Source: Brasenia schreberi
Taxonomy: Eukaryota; Streptophyta; Magnoliopsida; Nymphaeales; Cabombaceae
Direction of reading: 5' to 3'
NCBI GenBank assembly: GCA_036023115.1
Contig: JAYKKT010000088.1
Location: 4,892,501 to 4,956,500 of the forward strand
Length of the DNA: 64,000 nucleotides
The position numbers were made by a program, and so were the translations under genes. Shown here piece after piece: positions 52,349 through 63,835 of this stretch; position 1 is the stretch's first letter, and every line of letters begins with the position of its first letter. The notes under the pieces are model-generated. The model had not been told where the DNA came from, searched no databases, and was given only the letters and a program-made list of their open reading frames with translations.

Positions 52349-53139
52349 CTTAGTAGAACAAAGACAATATATGGAATGTAAGTTTGATCATTTGGTTACT
52401 TCAGAGGACATAGAAATTAAAATTGGCACACATTGCATCCCCCAAAAGGAAAGTTTTAAATACCTAGGGTCAATTTTTCAGAGTGATGGAAGAATTGATG
52501 GAGATGTTAAGCATAAAATTAATGCTAGTTGGTTAAAATGGAGAGGAGCATTAGGTATTCTTTGTGATAAGAAGATACCATTAAAGTTAAAAGGTAAATA
52601 TTATAGAGCAACAATTAGGCCTGCCATGTTTTATGGTTCTAAGTGTCGGGCAGCTAATCATCAACATGTACAAAAGATGTCAGTGACGGAAATGAAGATG
52701 TTGAGATAGATAAGTGATCATACAAGAAAAGACAGTATACATAATGAGGTTATTAGAAATAAATTATGTGTGGCACAATAGAGGATAAAATGAGAGAATA
52801 TCATTTAAGGTGGTTTGGACATATAGAAAGAAGATCAAAAGAAGAACCTCTAAGAAGGTATGAAAAACTAGATTTTGAAAGTATTAAAAGAGGTAGAGGA
52901 CGACCACAAAAGTGTTGGAAAGAAACAATAAGGAATGAGCTTATTGTGAGTTAACTGCCAACATGGCACACGATAGGGATCTGTGGAAACAAAGAATCCA
53001 TGTAGACAACCCCATCTAGCATGAGAAAAGTCTTAGTTATTGTTGTAGTTGTTGTTGTTGATATGATTTTTATTACATTCATGAAGTGGGAGACTCTATT
53101 TGTGTGTTATGTGAAGATTAGGGATTTATGAAGTTCTTT

Positions 53140-53339
53140 TATTTTCAGGTTTTTTATTGAATTGAAGTGCTCAATTGAGTGCAACGGGTTGTGAAAGGAA
53201 TTAGAATGTCTTTGAACACATCTATACAAAAAACCGCAACAGGTTGGAACATAAGCGGCTGAATGACTTAGTTTTCATCCGTTGTAACATGCGCCTTTGC
53301 GAAAGGTAATCTTGTATTAGTTAGTTAGTAGTTTAGTAC
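53140..53339 (+). mobile_element. hAT remnant, left part (split by a solo LTR)
   Basis: This matches 42890-43040 of the hAT copy at 41070 (GTGCAACGGGTTGTGAAAGG, ATAAGCGGCTGAATGACTTA, TTTTCATCCGTTGTAACATG), the CERNW/HKRLNDLVF block. It continues at 55097 after the solo LTR. The full-length LINE ended 80 bp upstream. Confidence 0.75.
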
Positions 53340-55096
53340 TGTAAACACCCTAAATAATTTTTTCTGAAAACATTCCCAACTTCGAAAGCCGACTTGTTTT
53401 AAAAAACCTTTTTGCTTTAAAATTAAACTTTTAAATCTTTAAAATAAAGATTTTAAAAGGTTTCAAATTAAAGCTAAAAGGATAAGACCCGAAAGATTTG
53501 AGCAAATCAGGCGAATATTAAGGCAACGGTTGAAGCTTGCTTCAAGGATCGAGTTCGCAAAAGTCAAGCCGTGGAGCAAGGTAGTAGATCATGTCGAATC
53601 AAGGCACATCTTCATCCAAGATCAAGTCAAGTGGATAGCCTCACCAAAACTAAACCTAGCTAAACTTGACTATGTCCTAAGCTTGAGTCACTTGAGTAAA
53701 ACATGAAGAATGACCAAGTGTAAATCAAATGCCTTAACTTTACCAAACCAAATTTTCCTAGCCTTGTCCACCCTACATCCTTGGGCTAAACATCAAATGA
53801 CACTCCTACCTAGCCTTGATTAAATAGGGCGAGCCAACAAAGGAGGACACATCAAGTTGAAGAACTAGTCAGCTTTACTTGGGAGCGTCTAGAACCTAGC
53901 CAGACATGGCTAGGAGCACACGGTTCAGCCAAGAACCAGCCCACATGGGGCTGGTCCAGCTAGAGACAAAGGGGACCACATGAAGACCCTTGGGGCTGGG
54001 TTGGATCTTGGATCACCCGCCCCAAGGAAGGGCCTAGACGAGTCCCCTTTGGCCTATCAAATCCCCTCTATGCTTAAGCTAATATATATATATATATATA
54101 TATATATTCATTCATTTCCCTTCAGCAATTTACTTTGGGACGTTGTGTTGTTGCATTTTAATTTGGGTGAGTTTGCATCACGTATGTTCTAAAAACGAAA
54201 TTCTGGATTTCAGCATTCCTGCATACGTTGATTGCTTTATTTTTCATTGTTAAACTGTTGTTCCGATCACTCTAAAATTTGGCACACTGTATCTACACAC
54301 ACAAGCCCACTTGTAATAAAATTTTCAAGAATTTTAAGGTCGTGCAACCACGTATTAAAAGTTGTGTAAGATCAGGAAAATTTCAGAAACTTTCTGTCAA
54401 TCTTGCTTTCCTGCAACATAGCCTAGGTAATCGTCTCATAACTCTGTCTGTAGTTGTCCAAATTTGGTAAATCTTTGCTCATTGGAAAGCTAATATCCGT
54501 AGCTTTCCAACAAGACCAAGTGCACTAAAATTGGAGCTCTGAACACCGAGATACACACCTATCTTTAGGTCTCTGTATTTTTGTGATTGAACAGTTTCGA
54601 GTGTTTGAGCAGAGGCACTTTGTCGATTTAATTCTGCATCATCCCAGTCCCAAATTTCAAAACAAAAAGTGTCTTAGAATCTCCACATTCCACGTTGGGT
54701 CCGGTAAAATTTTTATGAATTTTGGAGGTCTCTAAGTCACTCAAAAAAATTCGAAAAACAAGCACTGAAAACAAAACCAGTTTCTATTTTTCAAAACTTG
54801 TTGATTTTCAAACTTGAAACCAAAGTGCACGAGTTTGTTCTTGTCAACACCTTGTTTTCACTTGGATTTGAAGCTTCACCTCAACATTTGAAATCCTTAA
54901 AGCGCTTAGGTTGACCCTTGAGCATCGGTTCAAGAAAGCCTAAAGCGAAAAGATCCCGCTTAGACATAATCACCAAGTCAGATTTAAAACTTTGCTAGTT
55001 TTCTCAAACTAGCTGGCACGCTCGCGCAACAAGGTAGTGTTGAAAAGTTTTCTTCAAGTCTCTACATAGGCTTGGAGTGAAATTTTCACATCTACA
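53340..55096. mobile_element. Solo LTR of 1,757 bp
   Basis: It starts TGTAAACACCC and ends CATCTACA (TG...CA), with the 5-bp duplication AGTAC at 53335-53339 and 55097-55101. Both flanks align with uninterrupted sequence of the hAT copy at 43025-43060, which proves an insertion. There is no coding interior. The length and TGTAAACACC start suggest a Ty3/Gypsy source, but that is inference. It carries an (AT)n run at 54081-54107. Confidence 0.85.
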
Positions 55097-55712
55097 AGTA
55101 CTTAAAGATTCAATTCAATATATTGTTTGACTTTAATTGTTAATATTATTTACTAATTACTTATCTTTTTTTCTTGTAAGCAATTAAAAAAGGTAAATAG
55201 AGAAGAAAGCCAATTTGATCCAATTAAGTTCGGATAATTTTGATATATTAGAAGACTATATTATGAAAGATAATGAAGAAAATGCCTTCCTAACTGAAGA
55301 AGACATTGCATGGATTAATTTGGAAGAAGTGTAACAACATTATCAAGGATATAAAGATTTTGATTTTAAAGCAAAAGGTGGTGAGGATCTTCAACAAGGA
55401 GAAGATGAAGATTATTTAGTTGATGATCCTAAATATGTAAATGTAAATGTACTTTATTTTTTGCTTCAAAATATGTAATTTTTTTTCAATTGTTCAATGT
55501 TGAATGATCAATATGTACTAAACTTCGCATTCTATAAATTCTTTGCAATTATCAATTTTTTTTAATTTTTCTGATTTTTTAAGATTTTTTTGGAATTTTT
55601 TTAGATTTTTACTATTTTTTAATATTAAAGTATTATACGCTACACTACGATACACCCGTATCGTGGACCAAAACGATACACGATATGATACGCGTTGAAC
55701 AACATTGGTTTA
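55097..55712 (+). mobile_element. hAT remnant, right part with terminal repeat
   Basis: This aligns with 43050-43658: AATTAAAAAAGGTAAATAGAG, AACTGAAGAAGACATTGCATG and the final CGCGTTGAACAACATTG, the inverted form of CAATGTTGTTCAACGCG. It completes the element split by the solo LTR. Confidence 0.7.
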
Positions 55713-55780
55713 GACAATCAATCTAAACCATAATATATAATGACCCAACCAATGTGAACCATATATATATATATATATAT

Positions 55781-56180
55781 TGAATGATATGGTCTTCTAG
55801 AATTATATAATGACTAAGGACTACCATGAAATCATTTTTGATGGATGATAAGAGATGACATCAATAAAAACATCATCCTTGTGACAAGGAAGACTCCAAC
55901 ATGACAAGGACAACACCTTATTGGTGTCATCCCTGACTGTCCACGAAGAATGGTCGGATGGCTAGGGTCTTAGGATATTTTGAATGATATGGTCCTCTAA
56001 AAGTATATAATCACTAAGGATCATCGTCAAATCATCCTTGATGGATAATATAGGATAGCGCTAACAAAGCACCATCCTTGTGACATAATAGGCTCCAATG
56101 TGACAAGAAAAATACCTTATTGGTGTTATCCTCGACCATCCACCAAGGATAACTGGGCGACTAGGATCTTAGGAGTATAT
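55781..56180. repeat. Two-copy tandem repeat, 200-bp period
   Basis: TGAATGATATGGTC begins both 55781 and 55981. The units stay in register through CATCCTTGTGACA (in each) and CCTTATTGGTGT to CTAGGGTCTTAGGA / CTAGGATCTTAGGA. About 80% identity by eye. No coding frame. Confidence 0.85.
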
Positions 56181-56485
56181 ACTCTCAAAGGACTATCATT
56201 CCTCTTTTTCACCTTATACTTCTGAGGGCAACATAATAACTTTCTAAATGGCACTCATGCCTTCAACAAGTAAACGGTGAGCATGAGTATGCATTATCAA
56301 ACGTGTGTAGCCAGTCGAATTCAAATATCAATTGTCTATCTTATGATTGATGGTTGATATTTGTTTGGATATGCTACCAGCAAAGTGTGATAACCATATA
56401 TTAGTTTTGTCTCTCTATACACACATATATGTTTGTTGTGCATATCATACATACTATTTATTATGTACTATACATAATTTATATT

Positions 56486-56499
<14 letters not shown>

Positions 56500-56518
<19 letters not shown>

Positions 56519-56756
56519 TCTAATATGCTTGCCACTTGATATGCTTGTTAACTTTGAAAATCTCAATCATCCATCTTAAGAGATGGATGGTTGAATTCAA
56601 AAGAGAAAAATACACGTGAATTAAGTACATATGTAAAAGTATATGTGTAGTTGTTTTTTATTTTAAACTCAATCATCATCTCTTAAGATATATAGTTAAG
56701 ATTTTCAACAATACGAGAAGTATATAATATGGCAAATATGTTAGACTCTCTCTATC

Positions 56757-56757
<1 letters not shown>
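56500..56757. mobile_element. Foldback MITE with long inverted arms
   Basis: The outer arms GAGAGAGTCTAATATGCTTG and (reverse complement of the right end) GAGAGAGTCTAACATATTTG continue as arms of about 85 bp, including TTGAAAATCT and CATCTTAAGAGATG on the left, matched by TTGAAAATCTTAAC and ATCTTAAGAGATGATG on the right. No coding content. The GA/CT microsatellites at both edges hide any target duplication. Confidence 0.7.
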
Positions 56758-56793
<36 letters not shown>

Positions 56794-56807
56794 ATATATA
56801 TATATAT

Positions 56808-56840
<33 letters not shown>

Positions 56841-56842
56841 AA
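56745..56842. repeat. Compound microsatellite
   Basis: (CTAT)n, then (AT)n, then (GA)n. It adjoins the right edge of the foldback element. Confidence 0.9.
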
Positions 56843-57085
56843 CACATATATAACCGGCCATGCTGGGTCAATTTGAACCCAAGCCAACACACAAGTCTCA
56901 TCTAGTTTAAAAGAATATTGGGAAAAAAAGAACACTTTTGGTCAGGGTTCACATACTTTTAACTTGGACTCTAGACTAGAGTAACCCAATTTGCCACCAC
57001 TAAGCTAAGCCACAAATAGTATCAATAAATGAATTGTGTGTCATCCAAATATATCTGATAAGGAAAATCAGTTAATAGAATGTCT

Positions 57086-57890
57086 CAAGGATCTACCTGA
57101 TTTAGAAGAAATATTTTGGAGAGAGAAGGGCCGGTGCAAGTGGCTCAAGGAAGGAGATTGCAATATGGAGTACTTTTTCATGCAAGATTGAAAAGTAACT
57201 TTGGAACTAATGGCATTTGGCATCTCAAAAAAACATAGAGATCTTGGTGTTTACATGAAAGAGATATCTTGATAGAGCCATCCAAACTTTTCCAGTAATT
57301 GCTCTCTAGAGAAGACATATGCCGAAGTGAACGGGAAAGGTGTAAGGAGACCAGAAATATCTTATGAGGAGAATTACTCCCTTCTGTGTTTCCTATTCAG
57401 AAGAGGTCAAAGCTACGGTTTCTGAAATACATGAGGATTGTCCACTTGTGCAAGATGGATTTTAAGGATCCCCTTTTAGAGCCTATTGGCATATTATTTA
57501 CTGGGACAAATCTTGCTGTATTCTCAAAGAGGTCAACAAAACAAACATAATCTTAATTATGGAGAATGAAGGTGCGTCGATGTTGACTAACTTTAGACCC
57601 AGAAGGTTGTGCAATTTCATATACAAGATTATGGTCAATCATATGCAGCCCATTGTAATAATGAGGATTATGATTGCACATGAACTAGTTGATTTCATGT
57701 CATGCAACAGGAAAGAGACAATGTTGTTTAAGAGGGACCTTGTTAAGCTCTATGACATGATTGGAGATTTCTGAAGAGTTATCAATATTTGGCTTCGCAT
57801 AGGAGTGGATCAATTGAATGCTTGTGCGATGACCACGAGCTATGTCATGTTTATCAATGAATAAAGGGCGACCTCATTTACAGTTCACGG
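57086..57890 (+). pseudogene. L1-type LINE reverse transcriptase fragment
   Basis: Frame-broken plus-strand blocks: LPDLEEIFWREKGRCKWLKE then GDCN (about 57090-57160) match the L1 E-FW..K.R..WLKEGD region. LTNFRPRRLCNFIYKIMVNH (57559-57774) matches the TDFRPISLCNFIYKI block, and KRDLVKLYDMIGDF the LDMxKAYDR position. An ACAMTTSYVMFINE remnant follows near 57815. Stops in every block show it is long dead. Confidence 0.65.
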
Positions 57891-58640
57891 GGAAGTACAT
57901 GAGGCGGGGCCGGGATCAATGTCCCCGTCCCCGCATTCCCCATGGGGACCCGCCCCCCCCCCCCAAAGAGGGGACTTCGTCTGCCACCGTTTTCAGTTCG
58001 AAAACCGCCATTTCCAGTGGCTTTTCTCCATTGCCGAGGTCTGAGCGGCGTCGCCTCAGTCTGGCCGAGTTATTGGGTGCAAAATCGCCACCGATGGCGG
58101 TGGTGGCGTTGAGAAACGAGAGGGAGAAGAAAGTGGAAAGCGGAAAATCCGTTGATCGCTGGATCTTCCTCCTCATCTCCGGCCATATCGAGCCCGCCGG
58201 AGCCCAAGGGAGGCTCCGCTAGGTTCGACTCTCCCATTCGCCTCTTTTGCATGCCGTCGATGCTGAAAATCGGCGGTCCAACCTGGAAGACGAAATGGAA
58301 AAAAAAAAAGATGAATACCTCGAAAAATAGGGCGAGTTTCTCCTGTTCCCGGTGACTCCTGTTCGCATTTGACGCCACTCTTCTCTCGCTCTCTCGGAAA
58401 ATTGGCGGTTCTATATCGGAAGGCAGAGGAGGGGATCAGATTGGGGCAGCGGGGGGGGAGGGGACGGGAACAAATGGGCGACGGGGGAAGGGAAGAATCA
58501 GGAGAGGGAATTAGAGGGGCGGGGAGGGGTGGGAATCAGATGGGTGAGAGGGAGAAGGAAAAAGGGGGAGGTGACAAACATAGGACGAGGGATGCCGCGG
58601 CATTGGGAGCGCCCGTCCCACAACGCACGCGCCGACCGCT
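57891..58640. other. GC-rich island of unknown origin
   Basis: Sharply higher GC than anything around it, with a 14-C run near 57952-57964, CCCCGTCCCCGCATTCCCCA-type sequence, and G-rich stretches at 58435-58565. Several overlapping frames are open on both strands (for example 57842-58222 plus, 58378-58070 minus), as expected from base composition. None has a recognisable domain. It could be transposon-borne or captured gene sequence. Confidence 0.4.
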
Positions 58641-58699
58641 TAGGAGCCAAGGATGGTTTAACCTCCAAGTCTTGTGCAAGTGAACGTCTGGCCAAGGGA

Positions 58700-59193
58700 C
58701 GAGCCGTGGAGCCCATACGACTCCAATAAGCGGATCGCTAGATCCGCTCGAGTGCAATAAGGGGATGAGAGGGTCCCGCGCTAAGTATCGTTGTGTTGGT
58801 GTCTTGGAGTCGTTGTAATCCTTAATCATATAAAAGAGAGTCGGTTAGCAGAGTAGACATTCGGTCATTATTAGAGAGAGAATACACAAGAGAGAGGAGC
58901 TAGGAGGGAAGAACAAGGAGTCGGCGTGGGTTAACCACCATCCCCAACCTTGGTCCCGTTGGTAGAGCTGGATTTCTCTTGGATACAAACTCCCCTCGAG
59001 ATCCATGGTAGTCGGCCGAATCAATAAGTTATAAACCCCTTTTGGAGTCTTGGTAATGCAATCTATATTTCTACCTTTCATACTTGTATATGTATAATTG
59101 AAGCCAAGAACAAAATTAAGGAAGGCCAGTTGGTTTTGGAGACCAAAGTTGATTGTCACCGTCGGTGCAGTAACAATTTGGTATAGGAGCCAG
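58700..59193 (+). mobile_element. LTR remnant with promoter and primer-binding site
   Basis: A TATA box (TATAAAAG, 58829-58836) is followed by a leader-like GA-rich stretch, then the LTR end CAGTAACA (59175). Directly after it, TTTGGTATAGGAGCCAG (59177-59193) matches the tRNA-Met primer site TGGTATCAGAGCC at 11 of 13. A gag-like start (KYELQKKYEAWRHPN, about 59228) follows and then stops. The left edge of the LTR is unclear. It is the 5' end of a retroelement, probably Copia. Confidence 0.55.
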
Positions 59194-59558
59194 TTTAGAC
59201 ACCGTGGTTTTGGTGGTGACCTTGATGAAATACGAGTTGCAAAAGAAGTATGAGGCTTGGCGACATCCAAATAGGTGAACATCACGATTTTGAGTCTTCC
59301 ATGGTGGGTTAGAAACCCATTATATTGAAGCACATGAACATTACAACGCTCTTTATGCTTCATTGGTGATGGATTGAGGGTCGAAGGAATAGCCAAACAA
59401 TGGAGATTTGTGGTTGCATTGGACCCGGTTGTAAGGTGACTTGACACAAATAGAACCATTGCGGGAGTGACTCGATCAAAGCTCTTCGTCGCCAAACAGA
59501 CAACGATTGGTTGTTGGTCCGATCTCATTGTGATCATAGATTGGATTTTAAGAAATCA

Positions 59559-62247
59559 ACAACAACAACTAAACCTTTTTTCATACTAGACGGTTGTCGG
59601 CTACATGGATTCTTTGTTTCTGACGACCACAAAAGTGTTAGAAAGAAACAAAGAAATCAAGAACTAAAAGTTTGATTAACACAAAGAACTCTCCAAAAAA
59701 CGAGTTCCTAGCAGTAGAAATTCTGGTCACTCCCTTGTTTGTCCTACACCACCGCAAAGTGGCAGAATCATGCAACCAACTGGCGGCTCTGTACTAGGTA
59801 GAAGCAGGCTATGGTAGTCGTGGTGGTTCATGGTGGATAAGGAAAGGCTTGGCCTTTCTATGCATGTGTTTAAGTAAACCACATGATCTAGTGGTTCACA
59901 AGGTCAAGGTGTGTGGGTGCAGTTCGAGGCGCATGAGGGCAAACCTTGACTAGCTATGTGATGCTTGTAGAACCCTGTTGCCTGGGGGTAGCTGGGTGTG
60001 ACACCAAGTGGGACCTGAGGCAGCTTCCTTTGCCATGAAGTTGCACTAGATTAGTGGCAAGTTTCGCCCATGATTCCCACTCGCTTTCAAATTTTGAGTT
60101 TCCAAGAAAAAAGCTGCCAAATGTGAGGCTATCCAATCCCAAAAGGTAAGGCAATTTCCATCTTAAACAATATTCTCTCATTTTATCCTCTATTGGTGCC
60201 ACTCCTAATTTGTTTCTAATAACCTCATTATGTATACGATATTTTCTTGTATGACAACTCATCCATCTCAACATCTTCATTTCTATCACAGACATCTTTT
60301 GTACATATTGATAATTAACTCGCCAACACTCATAACCATAAAACATGGCAAGCCTAATTGTTGTTCCATAATATTTATCTTTTAACTTTAATGATATCTT
60401 CTTATCACAAAGAATATCTTATGCTCCTCTCCATTTTAACCAACCAGCATTAATTCTATGCATAACATCTCCACCAATTCTTTCATCACTCTCAAAAATT
60501 GACCCTAGGTATTTAAAACTTTTCTTTTGAGGGATGCAATGTATGCCAATTTTAATTTTTATGTTCTGAAGTAACGAAATGATCAAACTTATATTCCATA
60601 TATTATGTCTTTGTTCTACTAAGTCGGAAGCCTTTACTTTCTAATGCTTCTCTAAATAGTTCTGATTTTCTATTAACTTTTTTCTTAGACTCCTCCACTA
60701 ACACAATGTCATCCGCAAATCACATACACCAAGGTACTTCATCTTGAATATGTTTTGTTAACTCATTAATCACCATTATAAATAAGTATGAACTTAAAGT
60801 TGATCCTTGATGTAACCCAATATTAACTTCAAAGAAGTCTATCATTCCTTCACGAGTCCTCACACATGTTTTTGCACTATCGTACATGTCTCTTATAAGG
60901 TTAATGTATGTCAATGGGATACCTCTTTTTTTCCAAAGTTCTTCAAAGAACCTCCCTCGGTACCCTATCATAAGTTTTTTCTAGATCAATAAATATCATG
61001 TAAAGGTCTTTCTTTCTTGCTCTAAAATGTTTCATAAGACGTCTCAAAAGGTAAATCACTTCAATAGTAGATTTGCCTAGCATGAATCCAAATTGGTTCT
61101 CTATTGTACTTGATACTTATCTTAACCTACGTTCGATAATTCTTTCCCGCAATTTCATAATATGGCTCATTAGCTTGATACCTCGATAATTCGCACAATT
61201 CTAAATGTCTCCCTTGTTCTTATATATGGGTATAAGTGTACTCGCTTTTCATTCCTCGGGCATCTTTTGGTTTCTCCATATTTCATTAAATAATCTTGTG
61301 AGCTAAGTGATTCCTATTTCTCTTAGTATTTTCCAAACTTCTATAGGAATATTATCTGGTCCCACCGATTTACCACTCTTCATATGTTTAAGAGCGTATT
61401 TGACTTCATTCTTTTGAATACGTCAGTAGAAATTGTGGTTTATATAATTTTCTGATTTAGCTAACTCTCCTAAGCTAATACTAACATCTTTATTTTCATT
61501 AAAAAACTTATAAAAATAGTTTTGCATCTATTTCTTATATCATCATTTGCCACTAGAATTTTTTCATCCTCGTCCTTGATGCATCTAACATAATTAAGAT
61601 CTTTAGTTTTTTTATCTCTAACCCTAGTTATCCTAAAAATATCTCTTTTCTCTCGTCTTTTGAGTTAAGTTTTTTATATAAATCCTCCCAAATTTTAGCT
61701 TTTACTTCACTGACGACATTTTTCGTTTCCTTCTTTGCTTTCTTATAAGCCTCTAACGTTTCACTAGTTTTCTTAGCATAATGTAATTTGTAACATACCC
61801 TCTTTACCTTGATTTTATTTTGCACTACTTCATTCCGCCACCAAGCTTCTTTTTGTACCGGTACACCTACCTTAGATACACCTAACACATCTTTCGCCAC
61901 TTTCCTAATATGTATAGCCATATTGTTCCACATATCACAGGGTGTACCAACATAATTTAAAACATCTCCTTGAAGGACTTTCTATTTAAATATATCTTCT
62001 TTCTCGCTTTTGAGGTTCCACCGTTTAGTCCGAATAGCTCGATGCACTCTTTTCTTCTTTGTCCATTTTTTTATTTATAAATCTATAACTAAAAGTCGAT
62101 GTTCAATGGTTAAGCTTTCTCCTGGAATTACCTTGCAATCTTTACAACACGCTCTATCTTTTTTTCTACAAATAAAGTAATCAATTTGTGTTTATGATAA
62201 GCCACTCTTATAACTAAAAGTCGAAGTTGGGTGGTTCAGCTACAATA
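59559..62247 (-). mobile_element. RTE LINE, minus strand, 5'-truncated and rearranged
   Basis: The left end (59559-59617) is the (TTG)n-tailed 3' terminus. At 59617 it switches to about 30 bp of LINE sequence in the opposite orientation (GACGACCACAAAAGTGTTAG), then about 510 bp of non-LINE DNA. From about 60162 the minus-strand body resumes through RT (KHIQDEVPWCM then FADD, about 60720; GLHQGSTLSSYLF, 60720-60971) to endonuclease C-terminal sequence (KVAKDVLGVSKVGVPVQKEA, 61933-61628), ending about 62216. A 31-bp LINE segment is repeated at 62210-62247. The RT FADD box is intact here but preceded by an in-frame stop. Confidence 0.85.
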
Positions 62248-62536
62248 TAAACAAGCTACGATTTTTCTTTGACCTACTTTTATTTCATGCTATCCAATAG
62301 ATCCATCTCAAGAAAGAAAGGAAATAAGACCTCGAGGCCTCATTAACATATATACTTTCTGTAGTCAAATTTTTATGAAATCTTACAGGGTTGATGAAAT
62401 TTAAGCCATGCACATGACCAGGTAAATAAATGCCAAACTGTGAGTGGGAGACCCGAACTGAATGCACGCACAGTGAAGAACTGAAAACTGCTTCGATTGA
62501 CAATATCGAATCTTCATCGATCTGCTTTGAGTTCCT

Positions 62537-63835
62537 TTAGTATTCTGTTTCCAGCAACCCATCAATAAGTCCAAACTCCACCGCCTGAAAGGAAATCAGC
62601 CGTTCATTGTGTAAGGTGATCATATCCATCATGAGAGAGAGAACTAGTGATAATCAAATCGCTGCTTAATGCTTATGGCAAATGCATTAAAGAACTCTCT
62701 ATGTGGTTAACTTATGTACCTCGGAAGCTGAAAGGAAACGATCCCTTTCAGTATACTGCTGAACCTTTTCCAATGGCTGACCAGTAAAAGCAGCATACAT
62801 TCTATCAATTTTCTACACGAGAAAAAGCATAAGCGACAAAGTTAAATTCAACACATATGATTTCTTAATGAAGCAGAACACTTAAAGGGGAACGAAGACA
62901 TGCTTAACAGTCGACTAATTAACAGCCCTCATCCATGAAAGGAAGCTTACATGACGAGATTGAACTGCTTCATTAACTTGGCGCCTCACATCCTCCACAT
63001 GCCCCTTTGATAACATTATCAAATAAAAGATCAAGGACATAACTATCAAATAAATGTGTAAAAATTTGAAATCATTCATCAGTAAAGAAACAAACTTGGT
63101 GCTGCAAATCTGCAAGTAGGAGACTTTAGGACCATATCCCATGGGTGTGGGTGCGGTTGCAGAGACCACCAGTGCAGGTGCAGGTGCAAAATATGGCAAA
63201 TTTTGAAAATTATGAGTGTAGAACATGGGTACATATTGTTAGGCATAGCAGTAGGACATATTTAAATAGATTGTGTTCAGTCGTACACAAAATAACATGC
63301 GTCAAGTGTGGAAGTGTCCAAGAAGGCGAGAGAGGTGCAGCACCCTTGGTGAAGTATCCGTGTGATAGCTTTAGGCAACAGCAGAAATCTCCAAAAGTAC
63401 CAGTTGAAAATCGAGATTATGAAATTACTCTAGAAACTGAGAAATGCAACCTAAATCTTTGCCTATAATTTGGCCAGCGGCCTAGAGAAGGCATTGAGTT
63501 CAGGTCAGATAGTACATAGGTAAAAACACAAAGCAAATTTCCCTCTTAATACCGTGTAATACACAGCTTTTTCAAATATCTGCGATTCAACAAGACATCT
63601 TGATTTACTAAGCTTTGAACAAATATTATAGCCTATATATTTCCAATATATTCTGCTTATGCAATGCAGGAATAAGGTTGAAAGAGAACCATACCCCACA
63701 ACCACTTTGCGGTTGATGAATCATGACGCGTGCATTCGGCATTGCATAACGCATTCCTTTTTCTCCTCCAGCAAGAAGAAGTGCCCCTTGGCTAGCAGCA
63801 ACACCAAAACAAATTGTGCCTACCTTTGGTTTTAT
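62537..63835 (-). CDS. CLPP6: Plastid Clp protease subunit CLPP6, last four exons (partial)
   Basis: Exons 63835-63695 (47 codons), 63004-62951 (18), 62812-62720 (31) and 62584-62537 (15 plus stop TAA) join with all introns in phase 0. The protein is a nuclear-encoded, plastid-imported Clp[19 protein letters not shown] holds the nucleophile Ser (AASQ), [16 protein letters not shown] holds the catalytic His, and [12 protein letters not shown] contains the acidic residue region; the end is [26 protein letters not shown] and [20 protein letters not shown] agree with CLPP6 among plant paralogues. It works in the Clp core that degrades stromal proteins. Donors and acceptors are canonical and no lesion is seen, so it is probably functional. 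The transit peptide and N-terminal exons lie beyond 64000. Confidence 0.9.

Larger units (their letters stand above)
46568..53059 (+). mobile_element. Full-length RTE-clade LINE, interrupted by a nested insert
   Basis: Flanked by perfect 15-bp duplications GATATGATTTTTATT (46553-46567 and 53060-53074). It starts with a leader holding two sets of short tandem repeats, then an ORF encoding an APE-type endonuclease (LCLQDTKWVGEKAKE, 47092-47418; CLGGDLNGHVGKE, about 50585; QIDYFICRKKD, 50705-51100), and an RT (GKSVGPDNIPIEVWK; LIPIYKNKGDIQNCANYRGI, 51389-51832; MIFIDLEKAYGRIPREVLW; LFADGIVL, 51890-52348). It ends with KMREYHLRWFGHIERRS and a (TTG)n tail. Without the insert and a 226-bp internal duplication its length is about 3.35 kb, normal for RTE. 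The RT box FADD reads FADG, and frameshifts and stops are present, so this copy is inactive. Confidence 0.9.

Noticed and set aside
58845..59537. A 230-codon open frame on the minus strand
   Set aside because: It is the longest or nearly longest open frame but has no domain-like features and is antisense to an LTR end with TATA box and tRNA-Met primer site on the plus strand. Chance openness is more likely.
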